From the NCBI GenBank assembly GCA_902589395.1, contig CACIST010000002.1, forward strand, positions 1-64,000: a DNA stretch of 64,000 nucleotides, read 5' to 3'. The notes beneath the pieces were generated by a model, which searched no databases, was not told the DNA's origin, and saw only the letters and a list, made by a program, of their open reading frames with translations. Shown here one piece after another: positions 9,564-19,190 of the stretch. Every line of letters begins with the position of its first letter. The first letter of the stretch is position 1. A program made the translations under genes and the position numbers. The stretch is from an uncultured Pelagibacteraceae bacterium (lineage in GTDB: Bacteria > Pseudomonadota > Alphaproteobacteria > Pelagibacterales > Pelagibacteraceae).

Positions 9564-10179
9564 ACCTCCGATTTATTGGTCAAAGGCAGTAAAGTATCTT
9601 TCTAAGGATAAGATAATGAAGAAACTTATTTCTAAATACAAAGATAAAACCTTAACAACAAGAAAAGATATTTTTTTATCTCTATGTAAAAGTATAATAG
9701 GACAACAGATAAGTGTCGCCGCAGCAAACTCTGTATTTTTAAAGTTTAAAAAAGAATGTAGAGGAAAGATAAATCCAAAAGTAGTTAATGCTATTACCTC
9801 GGCTCGGTTGAAAAAATGTGGTTTAAGCAGACAAAAAGTTAGAGGAATTAAAGAGTTGGCAAAAAAATTTGTAAATAAAACATTTAATCCAAGAGTTATA
9901 AAAAAAATGGGAGACGAGGAGGCAATTCTTTACTTATCTGAGTTAAGACAAATAGGTAGATGGTCTGCAGAGATGATATTACTATTTACTTACAATAGAT
10001 CTAACATATGGCCCGTTCAAGATATTGGTTTACTTAGAGCTATTTCAAACAATTATAGTAAAAGCTATTTACCACCGATGAACTATGTAAATCGATTGAA
10101 AAACAGATTTTCTCCATATTGTTCCGTAGCTACCTGGTATTTATGGCGTTCCATTGACGATGAGCCTATACAATATTAA
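9556..10179 (+). CDS. DNA-3-methyladenine glycosylase II family (AlkA-like HhH-GPD)
   Basis: SIIGQQISVAAANSVFLKF, LRQIGRWSAEMILLFTYNRSNIWPVQDIGL. Confidence 0.9.
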   Translation: MSKPPIYWSKAVKYLSKDKIMKKLISKYKDKTLTTRKDIFLSLCKSIIGQQISVAAANSVFLKFKKECRGKINPKVVNAITSARLKKCGLSRQKVRGIKELAKKFVNKTFNPRVIKKMGDEEAILYLSELRQIGRWSAEMILLFTYNRSNIWPVQDIGLLRAISNNYSKSYLPPMNYVNRLKNRFSPYCSVATWYLWRSIDDEPIQY

Positions 10180-10463
10180 GTGCCTTCAACTATCTGATGG
10201 TGTCTTACAGCATGGCCCTTAATAACGTCTATTGCTTCCTGATATTCAGGGGAATCATAAAATTCTATTGCTGTGTTGTAATCTGAAAATTCAACTACAG
10301 TTGTTCTAGGAGAGTTTATTCCCTCATTTGTTCTATTTTTTCCACCTCTAATTATAAATATCCCTGAGTATTTATCTGCAGCAATTTTGGCTTTTAGTGC
10401 ATATTCCTGTAATTTTTCCTCACTATTAATTTTTTCCCACACACAAACTACGTAACCTTTCAT
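10176..10463 (-). CDS. DUF1330 family protein
   Basis: MKGYVVCVWEKI...FIIRGGK...RTTVVEFSDYNTAIEFYDSPEYQEA. Confidence 0.9.
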   Translation of the reverse strand: MKGYVVCVWEKINSEEKLQEYALKAKIAADKYSGIFIIRGGKNRTNEGINSPRTTVVEFSDYNTAIEFYDSPEYQEAIDVIKGHAVRHHQIVEGT

Positions 10464-10504
10464 AATTCTCCTTTACACCCATTGTATATTGTAATTTTTA
10501 TTTA

Positions 10505-10807
10505 TCAAATTTGTTGATGTTCTACTCCCTCAACAATAAACATTATTCTCTTAGTTGTATCATCTGCATGAGTCCAAGCAGATTTATATTCTGTCGATTC
10601 ATGGCATGACATAGCATCATTGTAGTTCGGAAACTCCCATATTACAGTACGCACAACGTTTGGGCCACTAAATGACTTTAATTTTCCACCTCTTACTACT
10701 GGTTTTCCCCCATAACTTTTTATTATAGGAACAGCCTTTTCTCCATATTTTTTTAAGTTCTCCTGGCTTGAGATTTCTAAATATAGACTTATCCAATAAG
10801 TTTTCAT
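10505..10807 (-). CDS. DUF1330 family protein (paralogue of neighbour)
   Basis: MKTYWISLYLEI...PVVRGGK...RTVIWEFPNYNDAMSCHESTEYKSA. Confidence 0.85.
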   Translation of the reverse strand: MKTYWISLYLEISSQENLKKYGEKAVPIIKSYGGKPVVRGGKLKSFSGPNVVRTVIWEFPNYNDAMSCHESTEYKSAWTHADDTTKRIMFIVEGVEHQQI

Positions 10808-10850
10808 ATTTATCCTTTTTTAATATTTTTATTTATGATACCAAATTTTT

Positions 10851-11375
10851 ATGGCCGATAAATTAATAATTTCTTATGAAGAATATAAAAAGGTCGTCGA
10901 AAAACTTGCTTTAGAAATTGAAAAAAAATATAAGCCAACAGTATTAGTTGGCATTATGAGAGGTGCAGCTCCAATTATAGATATTTTATCTAGAATTTTT
11001 AAATTACCTACAGCTTATGTTGTAATTCAAAGTTACTCTGGTGATACGGTTCAAAATAAACAAGGGGAGCTAATATTTGCAAGAGATATAAGTGCAATTG
11101 CAATTAACGAAGATTTTAAAAAAGTACTGTTAGTAGATGATCTATCAGACACAGGACTTACCTTAAATAAAAGTATAGAGTGGCTTAAAGAATATGAACC
11201 TGTTAAGGACCACATAAGTGAAATTAAAACAGCGTGTCTTTGGAAAAAAAAATCTTCCACTTTTACACCTGATTTCTGTCCAATTTTATTAGATAATGAT
11301 CCATGGATTGTTCAACCATCGGAGTATTATGATGAAATTGATATAGATGGTTTGAAAAAAAAGTATTCTAAATAA
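10851..11375 (+). CDS. Purine-type phosphoribosyltransferase (hypoxanthine/xanthine PRTase-like)
   Basis: VLVGIMRGAAPIIDILSR and the PRPP loop KVLLVDDLSDTGLTL. Confidence 0.85.
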   Translation: MADKLIISYEEYKKVVEKLALEIEKKYKPTVLVGIMRGAAPIIDILSRIFKLPTAYVVIQSYSGDTVQNKQGELIFARDISAIAINEDFKKVLLVDDLSDTGLTLNKSIEWLKEYEPVKDHISEIKTACLWKKKSSTFTPDFCPILLDNDPWIVQPSEYYDEIDIDGLKKKYSK

Positions 11376-11380
11376 AAAAA

Positions 11381-11404
11381 GGCCAGACTAAGCTGGCCTT
11401 TAAT
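11381..11404. terminator. Bidirectional Rho-independent terminator
   Basis: aaaaaaa-GGCCAG-actaag-CTGGCC-tttaatttt: 6-bp perfect GC stem with A tract on one side and T-rich tract on the other, between convergent genes. Confidence 0.85.
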
Positions 11405-11426
11405 TTTAATCTTTTTATAAAATTTC

Positions 11427-12491
11427 TTACTGTGGAATGTCTCCTTCTACTCCTTTAACGTAAACATTCATTCCAGCTAGCATTCCATCGTCAGCTACAG
11501 CACCTTCGGCTACAAGAATGTTTCCTTTTTGATCATAAATTGGACCAGTAAATGAGTGAGCTTTTCCTGAAGCTAAGTCTTTTTGAAGTTGTTCCACTTC
11601 TTTTACTAAGTCGCTTCCCATTGCAGAATTATATGGTGCCATTGCCACCATTCCTTCTTTTAATCCATGCCAAGTATCTTGTTGTTTCCAAGTGCCATCT
11701 CTTGCTGCAATTGATCTTTCTACATAGTAAGGCGCCCAATCATCTATAATTGAGGTTAATATTGATTTTGGAGCGAATCTTTGCATATCACTTGCTTGAC
11801 CAAAAGACCAAACTCCTGCTTTTTCAGCAACTTGCACCGGGGCAGTACTGTCAGTATGTTGCATAATTATATCTGCACCTTGATCAATCAAAGCTTGAGC
11901 TGCTTCAGACTCTTTTCCTGGATCATACCAAGTAAAAACCCAAACAATTTTTGTCTTAATATCGGGATTTACTTTTTGCGCAGCTAATGTCATTGCATTA
12001 ATACCTCTTATAACTTCTGGAATTGGAAAAGAAGCTATGTATCCAATAGTGTTTGTTTTTGTCATTTTGCCAGCCATGTGTCCTAACAAAGTTCTTCCTT
12101 CATAAAATCTTGCAGAATAAGTAGCAACATTTGAATGCTCTCTTTTGTAACCAGTTGCATGTTCAAATTTTACATTTGGAAAATCTTTTGCAACCTTGTT
12201 TGTTGGATCCATATATCCAAAACTAGTAGTGAATATAAGATCATGACCAGATTGAGCCAATTGTCTTATCACTCTTTCAGCATCCGCACCTTCAGGTACG
12301 CTTTCTACATAAGTTGTTTTTATTCCAGCTGCTTCTACAGCTTTTCTTCCTTCGTCATGTTGGTATGTCCAACCATGGTCCCCAGTTGGACCAACATAAA
12401 CAAAACCAACTTTAAATTCTGCATTTGCATTTAAGCTTAAGCCAAGCAAAAATAATACAGAAATTAAACTTCTTAAAAATAGTTTATACAT
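11427..12491 (-). CDS. BMP-family ABC transporter substrate-binding protein
   Basis: Signal peptide, then FKVGFVYVGPTGDHGWTYQHDEGRKAVE...IGYIASFPIPEVIRGINAMTLAAQ. Confidence 0.92.
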   Translation of the reverse strand: MYKLFLRSLISVLFLLGLSLNANAEFKVGFVYVGPTGDHGWTYQHDEGRKAVEAAGIKTTYVESVPEGADAERVIRQLAQSGHDLIFTTSFGYMDPTNKVAKDFPNVKFEHATGYKREHSNVATYSARFYEGRTLLGHMAGKMTKTNTIGYIASFPIPEVIRGINAMTLAAQKVNPDIKTKIVWVFTWYDPGKESEAAQALIDQGADIIMQHTDSTAPVQVAEKAGVWSFGQASDMQRFAPKSILTSIIDDWAPYYVERSIAARDGTWKQQDTWHGLKEGMVAMAPYNSAMGSDLVKEVEQLQKDLASGKAHSFTGPIYDQKGNILVAEGAVADDGMLAGMNVYVKGVEGDIPQ

Positions 12492-12579
12492 TTGATTTCC
12501 CCTTTAAATTTAATTTTGTGATACTATAAATTAGTCAATATTCTAATAAAAAAAAATATTTATTTTGGAATAGCTCACA

Positions 12580-13512
12580 TCACTTTTCCTTATAGAAGAT
12601 TTGTCCCAGTGAAGTTGGTGTATTGAGTTTTATTTTTCTACTATCACGAGAAATTACGACTAAAACTATTATTGTCATGATGTAAGGTAATGCACTTAAT
12701 AATTGAACTGGAATTCTTAAACCTACTGCCTGCATATGCAATTGTAAAATTGTAATTCCACCAAATATTAATGCACCTATAAGAACTTTAATCGGACTCC
12801 ATGTTGCAAAAACTACTAAAGCTAGTGCAATCCATCCTCTTCCCCCTGTCATATTCTCAATCCATTGGGGAGTGTATATTAATGACAGGTATGCACCTGC
12901 CAATCCACACATTGCACCTCCATAAAGAATGCAACTATATCTTACTAATGTAACATTAATTCCTTGATTAGATGCTGAAGTTGGCGAATCCCCAACGGCT
13001 CTGATAATTAAACCAGTTTTAGTCTTCTTTAAAAAATAATTTGTTAAAAAAGGTAATCCAAAAGCAAAATATAATATAATTGAATGACCAAAAAATATGG
13101 GACCCAAAAAAGGAATACTTTCTTTTAAATTAAGGAATAATAACGGAAATTCTTTTCCTGGAATTCCAACAAAATTCTTTCCTATCATTGCTGACATTCC
13201 AATACCAAAGATAGTTAGTGCAAGACCTGTAGCCACGTGATTTGTAAGGAGTGATTGGGTAAGTAATCCAAAAATAAGAGATAAAATTAAACCTGACACC
13301 ATAGATCCTATTACTGCAAAAAATAAATTATCAGTCACTACCATTAAAGCAAATCCAGAAATTGCTCCAATGATCATCATTCCTTCTACCCCAAGATTTA
13401 AAACACCAGATCTCTCCGTTATTAATTCCCCAGATGCAGCAAGTATTAAAGGAACTGATGATGCCATTATGGCACCAATCAAAATACCTATAAAATTTAA
13501 ATCAAAGCTCAT
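12580..13512 (-). CDS. ABC transporter permease (BMP/nucleoside type)
   Basis: ASSVPLILAASGELITERSGVLNLGVEGMMIIGA, typical of YufQ/BmpC-like permeases. Confidence 0.92.
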   Translation of the reverse strand: MSFDLNFIGILIGAIMASSVPLILAASGELITERSGVLNLGVEGMMIIGAISGFALMVVTDNLFFAVIGSMVSGLILSLIFGLLTQSLLTNHVATGLALTIFGIGMSAMIGKNFVGIPGKEFPLLFLNLKESIPFLGPIFFGHSIILYFAFGLPFLTNYFLKKTKTGLIIRAVGDSPTSASNQGINVTLVRYSCILYGGAMCGLAGAYLSLIYTPQWIENMTGGRGWIALALVVFATWSPIKVLIGALIFGGITILQLHMQAVGLRIPVQLLSALPYIMTIIVLVVISRDSRKIKLNTPTSLGQIFYKEK

Positions 13513-14587
13513 TTTTTTTTAAACCTAAAAATTTTATCTTAAAAAATAACAGATAATCAGACCCAAGAAGAAAAAATAAAATCATTCCTTGAAAAACTTG
13601 ACCTGTATATTTTGGTACTTGTAAAAATATCTGAGCTGTTTCAGCTCCTAAGTAAGTCAGCGCAACAATTAAAGATGCAAATATAATTCCAACTGGATTT
13701 AGTCTTCCTAAAAAAGCAACAATAATTGCTGTGAATCCATAATCAGGAGAAATGTTCCTATGTAATTGTCCTATTGGTCCTGTTATCTCACCTACACCTG
13801 CAAGACCAGCACATGCTCCACTAATCATAAAAACAATAATGATCATTGTCTTACCTTTGTACCCTGCATATTTTGCAGTTTTTAAACTTAAGCCTGAAAC
13901 TTTTATTTGAAAACCTAAATAAGTTTTGTACAAAATAAGCCAGCTTAAGAATACAGTGATGAGAGTAATAAATATTCCAGCATGAATTCTTAAACCGTCA
14001 AATAAAATTGACATTCTTGCAGACTCACTAAATTGTCTTGTTTCTGGAAAATTAAAACCTTCAGGATTGCTCCAAGGACCAACCACCAAATAATCTAATA
14101 ATAATTTTGCAACATAAACCAGCATTAAGCTGACCAAAATTTCATTAGTGTTAAAATAGGTTTTTAAAATTGCGGGTATCATTGCAAATAACATTCCACC
14201 AATTGCTCCAGATAATATAATTATTGGTAAAACATAAAATCCTTCATGATTATAAAATAACAAAGCAACTCCGCCGCCGACTATTCCACCAAAAATAAGT
14301 TGACCTTCTGCACCAATATTCCAATTATTACTTTTAAAACAAAAAGATAAACCAATAGCAATTAAACAAAGTGGTGTAGCTTTTACCAAAAGTTCACTTA
14401 ATCCGTATAAATCTGAAATGGGGGTAATAAAAAAAAATTTTAAAGCCTCAATAGGATTAAACCCCAAAATATAAAAAATAATTCCACCACCGAATAATGT
14501 GAGAAAAATGGCTAAAACTGGTGTTAAAAAGTAAATTGATCGAGATACATCGTTACGCTTTTCAATTTTAATCAATTGAACCTCCAC
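13502..14587 (-). CDS. ABC transporter permease (BMP/nucleoside type)
   Basis: LVKATPLCLIAIGLSFCFKSNNWNIGAEGQLIFGGIVGGGVAL. Confidence 0.92.
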   Translation of the reverse strand: MEVQLIKIEKRNDVSRSIYFLTPVLAIFLTLFGGGIIFYILGFNPIEALKFFFITPISDLYGLSELLVKATPLCLIAIGLSFCFKSNNWNIGAEGQLIFGGIVGGGVALLFYNHEGFYVLPIIILSGAIGGMLFAMIPAILKTYFNTNEILVSLMLVYVAKLLLDYLVVGPWSNPEGFNFPETRQFSESARMSILFDGLRIHAGIFITLITVFLSWLILYKTYLGFQIKVSGLSLKTAKYAGYKGKTMIIIVFMISGACAGLAGVGEITGPIGQLHRNISPDYGFTAIIVAFLGRLNPVGIIFASLIVALTYLGAETAQIFLQVPKYTGQVFQGMILFFLLGSDYLLFFKIKFLGLKKNEL

Positions 14588-16067
14588 CCATCAAAATTCC
14601 TAATTTTTCAGCAGTAACAGTATCTGCATTCATTATTTTTGATAGTTTACCTTTATAAATTACACAAATACGGTCACTTAATTTTAATAGTTCATCGTTA
14701 TCAGTAGAAATTAATATTGATGATTTTCCTTGTTCATTAATTTGAATTAATGTTTCATGAATGTAGTTGATCGCACCAACATCAAGACCCCATGTTGGGT
14801 TAAAACATACCAATAATTCAGGTGAAGTAATTAATTCTCTTCCAATAATCAATTTTTGAAGATTTCCACCAGATAAAAATTGACTTTTTAATTCAACATT
14901 GTCTGTATTAACAGAAAAATTAGAAAGTATCTTCTTGGAGTGTTCTTTTATTTTCTTTTCATTCACTAAACCTTTTTCAAAAAAGTTTGATGACTTAAAA
15001 TTGTTTAATGCAACATTTTCATATATCTTTAACTCAGGGACTGCAGCTTGAGAGATACGATCTTCAGGTGAAAAAGCCATTAGGTATTCTCTTCTTTCTC
15101 TAGGATTTAATTTCCCAATTTCTTTATTTCTAAACATTATAGAAGTACCATCCGTAATTATTTCTCCACTAAGTATTTGAAATAATTCATTTTGTCCATT
15201 TCCTGAAATTCCAGCTATACCTAAACACTCTCCTTTTTTTAAAGAAAGGTTTAAATTATTTAAATTTGTTTCATATGGGTCGTCACTTTTAAAATTTAAA
15301 TTTGAGATTTTTAAAATTTCCTCGCTATTTTTAAAATTATTAATTTTTTTTTTAATAGTATTTAAATTTTCACCTACCATTTTATTAGCTAAACTCTCAA
15401 TTTTTTCATCAATCGTTTTGCTAACCGAAACCACTTTACCTTTTCTCATTACGGCTACCTCATCACAAAGTGACAAAACTTCTTTTAATTTGTGAGTAAT
15501 ATAAATAATTAAAATTCCATCTTTAGAAAATTGTTTTAAAGAAATAAATAAATCATCAGTTTCTTGTTCAGTTAAAACTGAAGTAGGTTCATCCATAATC
15601 AATACTTTTGGATTTCTAATTAAACACCTTATAATTTCTACTTTTTGTTTTTGACCTGCTGATAAATTTAGAACTGGAATATCTAGATCAATTTTAAAAT
15701 TATACTTTTTTAATATATCGTTGACTAAAACTCTTAGATCTTCATCTTTTTTGTCACTATCGATGCTTAAGTTTTCAAATACTGATAAAGTCTCGAAGAG
15801 GTTGAAATGCTGAAAAACCATTCCAATATTATTTTTTTTGGCATCTAGGGGAGAGTTAAGTTTAATACTTTCATCATTTAAAAAAACTTCGCCCTCATCA
15901 GGTTTTACTACTCCAGATAAGATTTTAACTAGCGTAGACTTGCCAGCTCCATTTTCTCCCAATAATGCATATATTTTCCCACTTCCAAATTCTAATGATA
16001 CTTTATCGTTTGCAATACATCCTGGATAAATTTTTGATATCTCTGATACTTTAAGTTTTGTGTTCAT
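14568..16067 (-). CDS. ABC transporter ATP-binding protein (duplicated NBD)
   Basis: Walker A GENGAGKSTLVKILSG, LSAGQKQKVEIIRCL, LIMDEPTSVLT; second NBD GISGNGQNELFQ, SGGNLQKLIIGREL. Confidence 0.95.
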   Translation of the reverse strand: MNTKLKVSEISKIYPGCIANDKVSLEFGSGKIYALLGENGAGKSTLVKILSGVVKPDEGEVFLNDESIKLNSPLDAKKNNIGMVFQHFNLFETLSVFENLSIDSDKKDEDLRVLVNDILKKYNFKIDLDIPVLNLSAGQKQKVEIIRCLIRNPKVLIMDEPTSVLTEQETDDLFISLKQFSKDGILIIYITHKLKEVLSLCDEVAVMRKGKVVSVSKTIDEKIESLANKMVGENLNTIKKKINNFKNSEEILKISNLNFKSDDPYETNLNNLNLSLKKGECLGIAGISGNGQNELFQILSGEIITDGTSIMFRNKEIGKLNPRERREYLMAFSPEDRISQAAVPELKIYENVALNNFKSSNFFEKGLVNEKKIKEHSKKILSNFSVNTDNVELKSQFLSGGNLQKLIIGRELITSPELLVCFNPTWGLDVGAINYIHETLIQINEQGKSSILISTDNDELLKLSDRICVIYKGKLSKIMNADTVTAEKLGILMGGGSID

Positions 16068-16206
16068 TAGAATCGGTTTGATAGTAATAAAAATAAAGAA
16101 TTAAGTAATATAAATACATTATATTTATCTAATTTTGATGGAAAACTTATTTTTTTTTCAACTTTTAAGTTAATCTTTTGTCACATTTCAGTATTATAAA
16201 TAAATT

Positions 16207-16509
16207 ATGAAAATTAGATTCGCTATTACATTTATATCAATACTTTTTTTAACTTTAGGCTGTCAAACTATTCAGAATAAAACTGACGAGGTTGTAGAAA
16301 AAGAAAATAAAAAATATGGTTTATTTGTTGGTGGAGATGTTAATAAAATGAAGTTAGAATTAGGGGCTCCTAACGAAGATATAGTAAATGATACTGGTAA
16401 TGAAGTTTTAATTTATAAAACAAAAAAATACGGTGTACCCTGTGAAAGAAGATTTGAAGTCAACGCTGGTGGAACTATTATTGCTTTCAGTTCTAGTGGT
16501 TGTTTTTAA
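16207..16509 (+). CDS. Small lipoprotein, unknown function
   Basis: Signal peptide and lipobox FLTLGCQ; complete 100-aa ORF. Confidence 0.7.
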   Translation: MKIRFAITFISILFLTLGCQTIQNKTDEVVEKENKKYGLFVGGDVNKMKLELGAPNEDIVNDTGNEVLIYKTKKYGVPCERRFEVNAGGTIIAFSSSGCF

Positions 16510-16510
16510 A

Positions 16511-16532
16511 CTTGTGGGGCGAACCCCACAAG
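16511..16532. terminator. Perfect 9-bp GC-rich hairpin (CTTGTGGGG-cgaa-CCCCACAAG) between convergent genes
   Basis: Stem and tetraloop read directly. On the minus strand it is followed by a short tttaaaaa tract, so it may terminate or stabilise the hsp20 mRNA. Confidence 0.65.
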
Positions 16533-16547
16533 CAAGGTTAAACTTTA

Positions 16548-16994
16548 TTACTTTATATCAATAAGTCTTTTTTTCTTGTGATCTGGTAAAATTCTTTCAC
16601 AAGCAATTGTCAAAAGACCGTCCTTAAGTTCAGCACCATTCACTTTTACATCATCTGCAATAGTAAAAGATCTTGCGAATTGTCTTTGTGATATTCCTTT
16701 GTGAATTATTTCACCATCTACATTTTGATCTTCAGACTTATTAAGCTGTTTAGTTCTAACAGTTAATATGTTATCTTCGAACTCAACCTCGACATCTTTT
16801 TTATTAAAACCAGCTAAAGCTACTTCAATAGAGTAGTTATCTTTACCAGTTTTTCTAATGTTGTATGGTGGATAGTTCGATTGCATTGTCATACCACCAT
16901 TACCAAGCATACTTTCAAATTGGTCAAACATATCGTCAAAACCAATAGAAAACGGTCTTAGTGAGTTAAAGATTGAAAGGTCCTTACTTGTCAT
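16548..16994 (-). CDS. Small heat shock protein, Hsp20/IbpA family
   Basis: NIRKTGKDNYSIEVALAGFNKKDVEVEFEDNILTV...GISQRQFARSFTIADDVKVNGAELKDGLLTI. Confidence 0.95.
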   Translation of the reverse strand: MTSKDLSIFNSLRPFSIGFDDMFDQFESMLGNGGMTMQSNYPPYNIRKTGKDNYSIEVALAGFNKKDVEVEFEDNILTVRTKQLNKSEDQNVDGEIIHKGISQRQFARSFTIADDVKVNGAELKDGLLTIACERILPDHKKKRLIDIK

Positions 16995-17058
16995 ATTTAC
17001 TCCTTTTGTTTAAGCAAGTTAATTTATGTGAGCCCCAATGAGGCGACTGACATTAATC

Positions 17059-17085
17059 ATATGGTATTTAATTTTAAAATTTCAA
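17059..17085 (-). promoter_or_regulatory. Candidate sigma32 (RpoH)-type promoter upstream of hsp20
   Basis: Minus strand reads aTTGAAA-(~14 nt)-aCCATATga, resembling CTTGAAA-N-CCCATNT. By-eye match. Confidence 0.45.
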
Positions 17086-17096
17086 TGCTAAAAATG

Positions 17097-19172
17097 TTAA
17101 TATTTTTCAGTAATTTTCAAAGCAAAGCTATAATCAATGGCTATTTCTTCAATTGCGCCATCTCTGCCAGATTTTCCTCCATGACCAGCATTCATTTCAG
17201 TTTTTAATAATAATAAATTATTATCTGTTTTATAGTCTCTTAATTTTGCAGTAAATTTTGCAGGTTCGTCAAATAGAACCCTATTATCACTTAGACTTGT
17301 AGTAATTAAAATATGAGGATAATCCATTTTTTTTATGTTGTTATACGGAGCATATGAATAAATATAATCAAAATGATCTTTATTATCTTTTGCATTTCCA
17401 AATTCATCAAACTCCCCAACTGTTAAAGGCAGTGAATGGTCAAGATTAGTTGTTAATGAGTCTACGAATGGTACAGCCATTATTACTCCTAAAAATAGTT
17501 CTGGCGCTTGATTTACAACTGCTCCCATAAGTAATCCACCTGCGGAACCACCCATCCCTATAATTTTACTCTTTGAAGTATATTTTTCTTCAATCAAATA
17601 TTTTCCAACAGCTATATAATCTTCAAAGGTATTTTTTTTATTTAAAAGCTTTCCTTCTTTCCACCATTTCATCCCTCTTTCCATTCCACCTCTAATATGT
17701 GCTGTTACCCAGATTATATCTCTATTTATTAAACTTAATCGAGTAGAAGAAAATCCTGGAGACATTGAATTTCCATATGATCCATAACCGTAAAGTAAAA
17801 GATTTGATGAACCGTCCAAAATAGTATCTTTGTGTCTAGTAATAGTTAAAGGAACCATTCTTCCATCATGAGATGGGCACTCAAGACGCTCCACAATATA
17901 ATTATCTGGATCGTGTCCAGATGGAATTTCTTGTTCTTTAACAAGTTTCTTATTTTTTGATTTTAAATTATATAAAAAAGTTCTCCCTGGTGTTTTAGGA
18001 GAAGAGTATGATAAATATACATTGTTCGTATTTTTATCTTTTTGAGTTAATGATATACTTGGAACAATTACTTTTTCGTCACTAAAAATAATCTCTTCCT
18101 CATGATTTGTTTTTGGATCACGTAAAATTATTTTTCCAAGTGCATTAGATGTTTCAGATCGAATTATCCAATTATTTAAAAATACTAAACCTCCTATCAA
18201 TACCTCATCTTTTGCATTAACAAATGGCTCCCATTTTTGTTCAACTAAGTTATTACATCTATCAATCTTAAAATCTTCAGCATTTTCATTAGTATGTTTA
18301 TAAAAATAGTCATCCCAAGAATTTATCGAGTATATTATTCCCTTTTTTCTCGTTTGGACTAATTTAGGATTTGGATTATTTTCATTAACTTCAAAGTAAT
18401 ATTGTTCTGAAGTATTATGGTCAGAACTTGTAATTATGAAATATTTCTCATCTGAACTTAAGCCAATCCCAACAGTGAATGCTTCGCTTTTTTCTTCAAA
18501 AATCAATAAATCATCTTTTGTTGTAGATCCAATTTCATGTCTATAAATAGTTCTAGGCCTATGATGTTCATCTAATTTAGAATAAAATATATATTTATCA
18601 TCCAAACTAAATTCGATGCTACCACTCGTTTCCTCAATTTTTTCAGTGACTAAATTTCCAGATTTTATGTTTCTTATATAAATTGTATAATATTCAGATC
18701 CTTTTATATCCAAAGAATATCCAAGATACTCATCATTAAAGCTTACCTCTAAGTCACCTAAACCAAAATATTCTGTTTTAAGTTTCTCCTTCTCTTTATC
18801 GCCGTTCCAAATTTCTTCAATTTGTTCTTCACCAATTTTTTTTCTTAATTTAATCGAATAATTTCCTTTTGCTGTAGTTTTAGTCCAATACTCATAGTTT
18901 TTGTCTTTGTAAGGGAGTGACTCATCATCCAGTTTGATTCTTGCTTTTATTTCATCAAAAAGTTTTTTTTGGATTTTTTTAGTATCTTTCATTTGGTCAG
19001 AAAAATATTCATTTTCATCTTCCAAATATTTTCTTACTTCAGGCAAAAGTTTTGAGCTATCCTTTAAAACCTCGAGAATATTTGGTTGATGAATCCAACT
19101 ATAATCGTCTGTCCAAGTCTTATTGTGACAAGATTTTATTTCAGGTTTCTTTTTAAGCTGTGGTAGTTTCAT
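17097..19172 (-). CDS. ptrB: S9 family peptidase, oligopeptidase B-like
   Basis: GSYGNSMSPGFSSTRLSLINRDIIWVTAHIRGG and GMGGSAGGLLMGAVVNQAPELF (catalytic Ser), MNAGHGGKSGR (catalytic His). Confidence 0.92.
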   Translation of the reverse strand: MKLPQLKKKPEIKSCHNKTWTDDYSWIHQPNILEVLKDSSKLLPEVRKYLEDENEYFSDQMKDTKKIQKKLFDEIKARIKLDDESLPYKDKNYEYWTKTTAKGNYSIKLRKKIGEEQIEEIWNGDKEKEKLKTEYFGLGDLEVSFNDEYLGYSLDIKGSEYYTIYIRNIKSGNLVTEKIEETSGSIEFSLDDKYIFYSKLDEHHRPRTIYRHEIGSTTKDDLLIFEEKSEAFTVGIGLSSDEKYFIITSSDHNTSEQYYFEVNENNPNPKLVQTRKKGIIYSINSWDDYFYKHTNENAEDFKIDRCNNLVEQKWEPFVNAKDEVLIGGLVFLNNWIIRSETSNALGKIILRDPKTNHEEEIIFSDEKVIVPSISLTQKDKNTNNVYLSYSSPKTPGRTFLYNLKSKNKKLVKEQEIPSGHDPDNYIVERLECPSHDGRMVPLTITRHKDTILDGSSNLLLYGYGSYGNSMSPGFSSTRLSLINRDIIWVTAHIRGGMERGMKWWKEGKLLNKKNTFEDYIAVGKYLIEEKYTSKSKIIGMGGSAGGLLMGAVVNQAPELFLGVIMAVPFVDSLTTNLDHSLPLTVGEFDEFGNAKDNKDHFDYIYSYAPYNNIKKMDYPHILITTSLSDNRVLFDEPAKFTAKLRDYKTDNNLLLLKTEMNAGHGGKSGRDGAIEEIAIDYSFALKITEKY

Positions 19173-19190
19173 TTTGAATTAAATTAATAT

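Noticed and set aside
12492-12579. Possible tRNA or riboswitch in the largest non-coding gaps (also 16068-16206, 33261-33380, 25392-25501)
   Set aside because: No cloverleaf, T-loop consensus or recognisable riboswitch core seen by eye. A covariance-model search (Infernal/Rfam, tRNAscan-SE) would be decisive.
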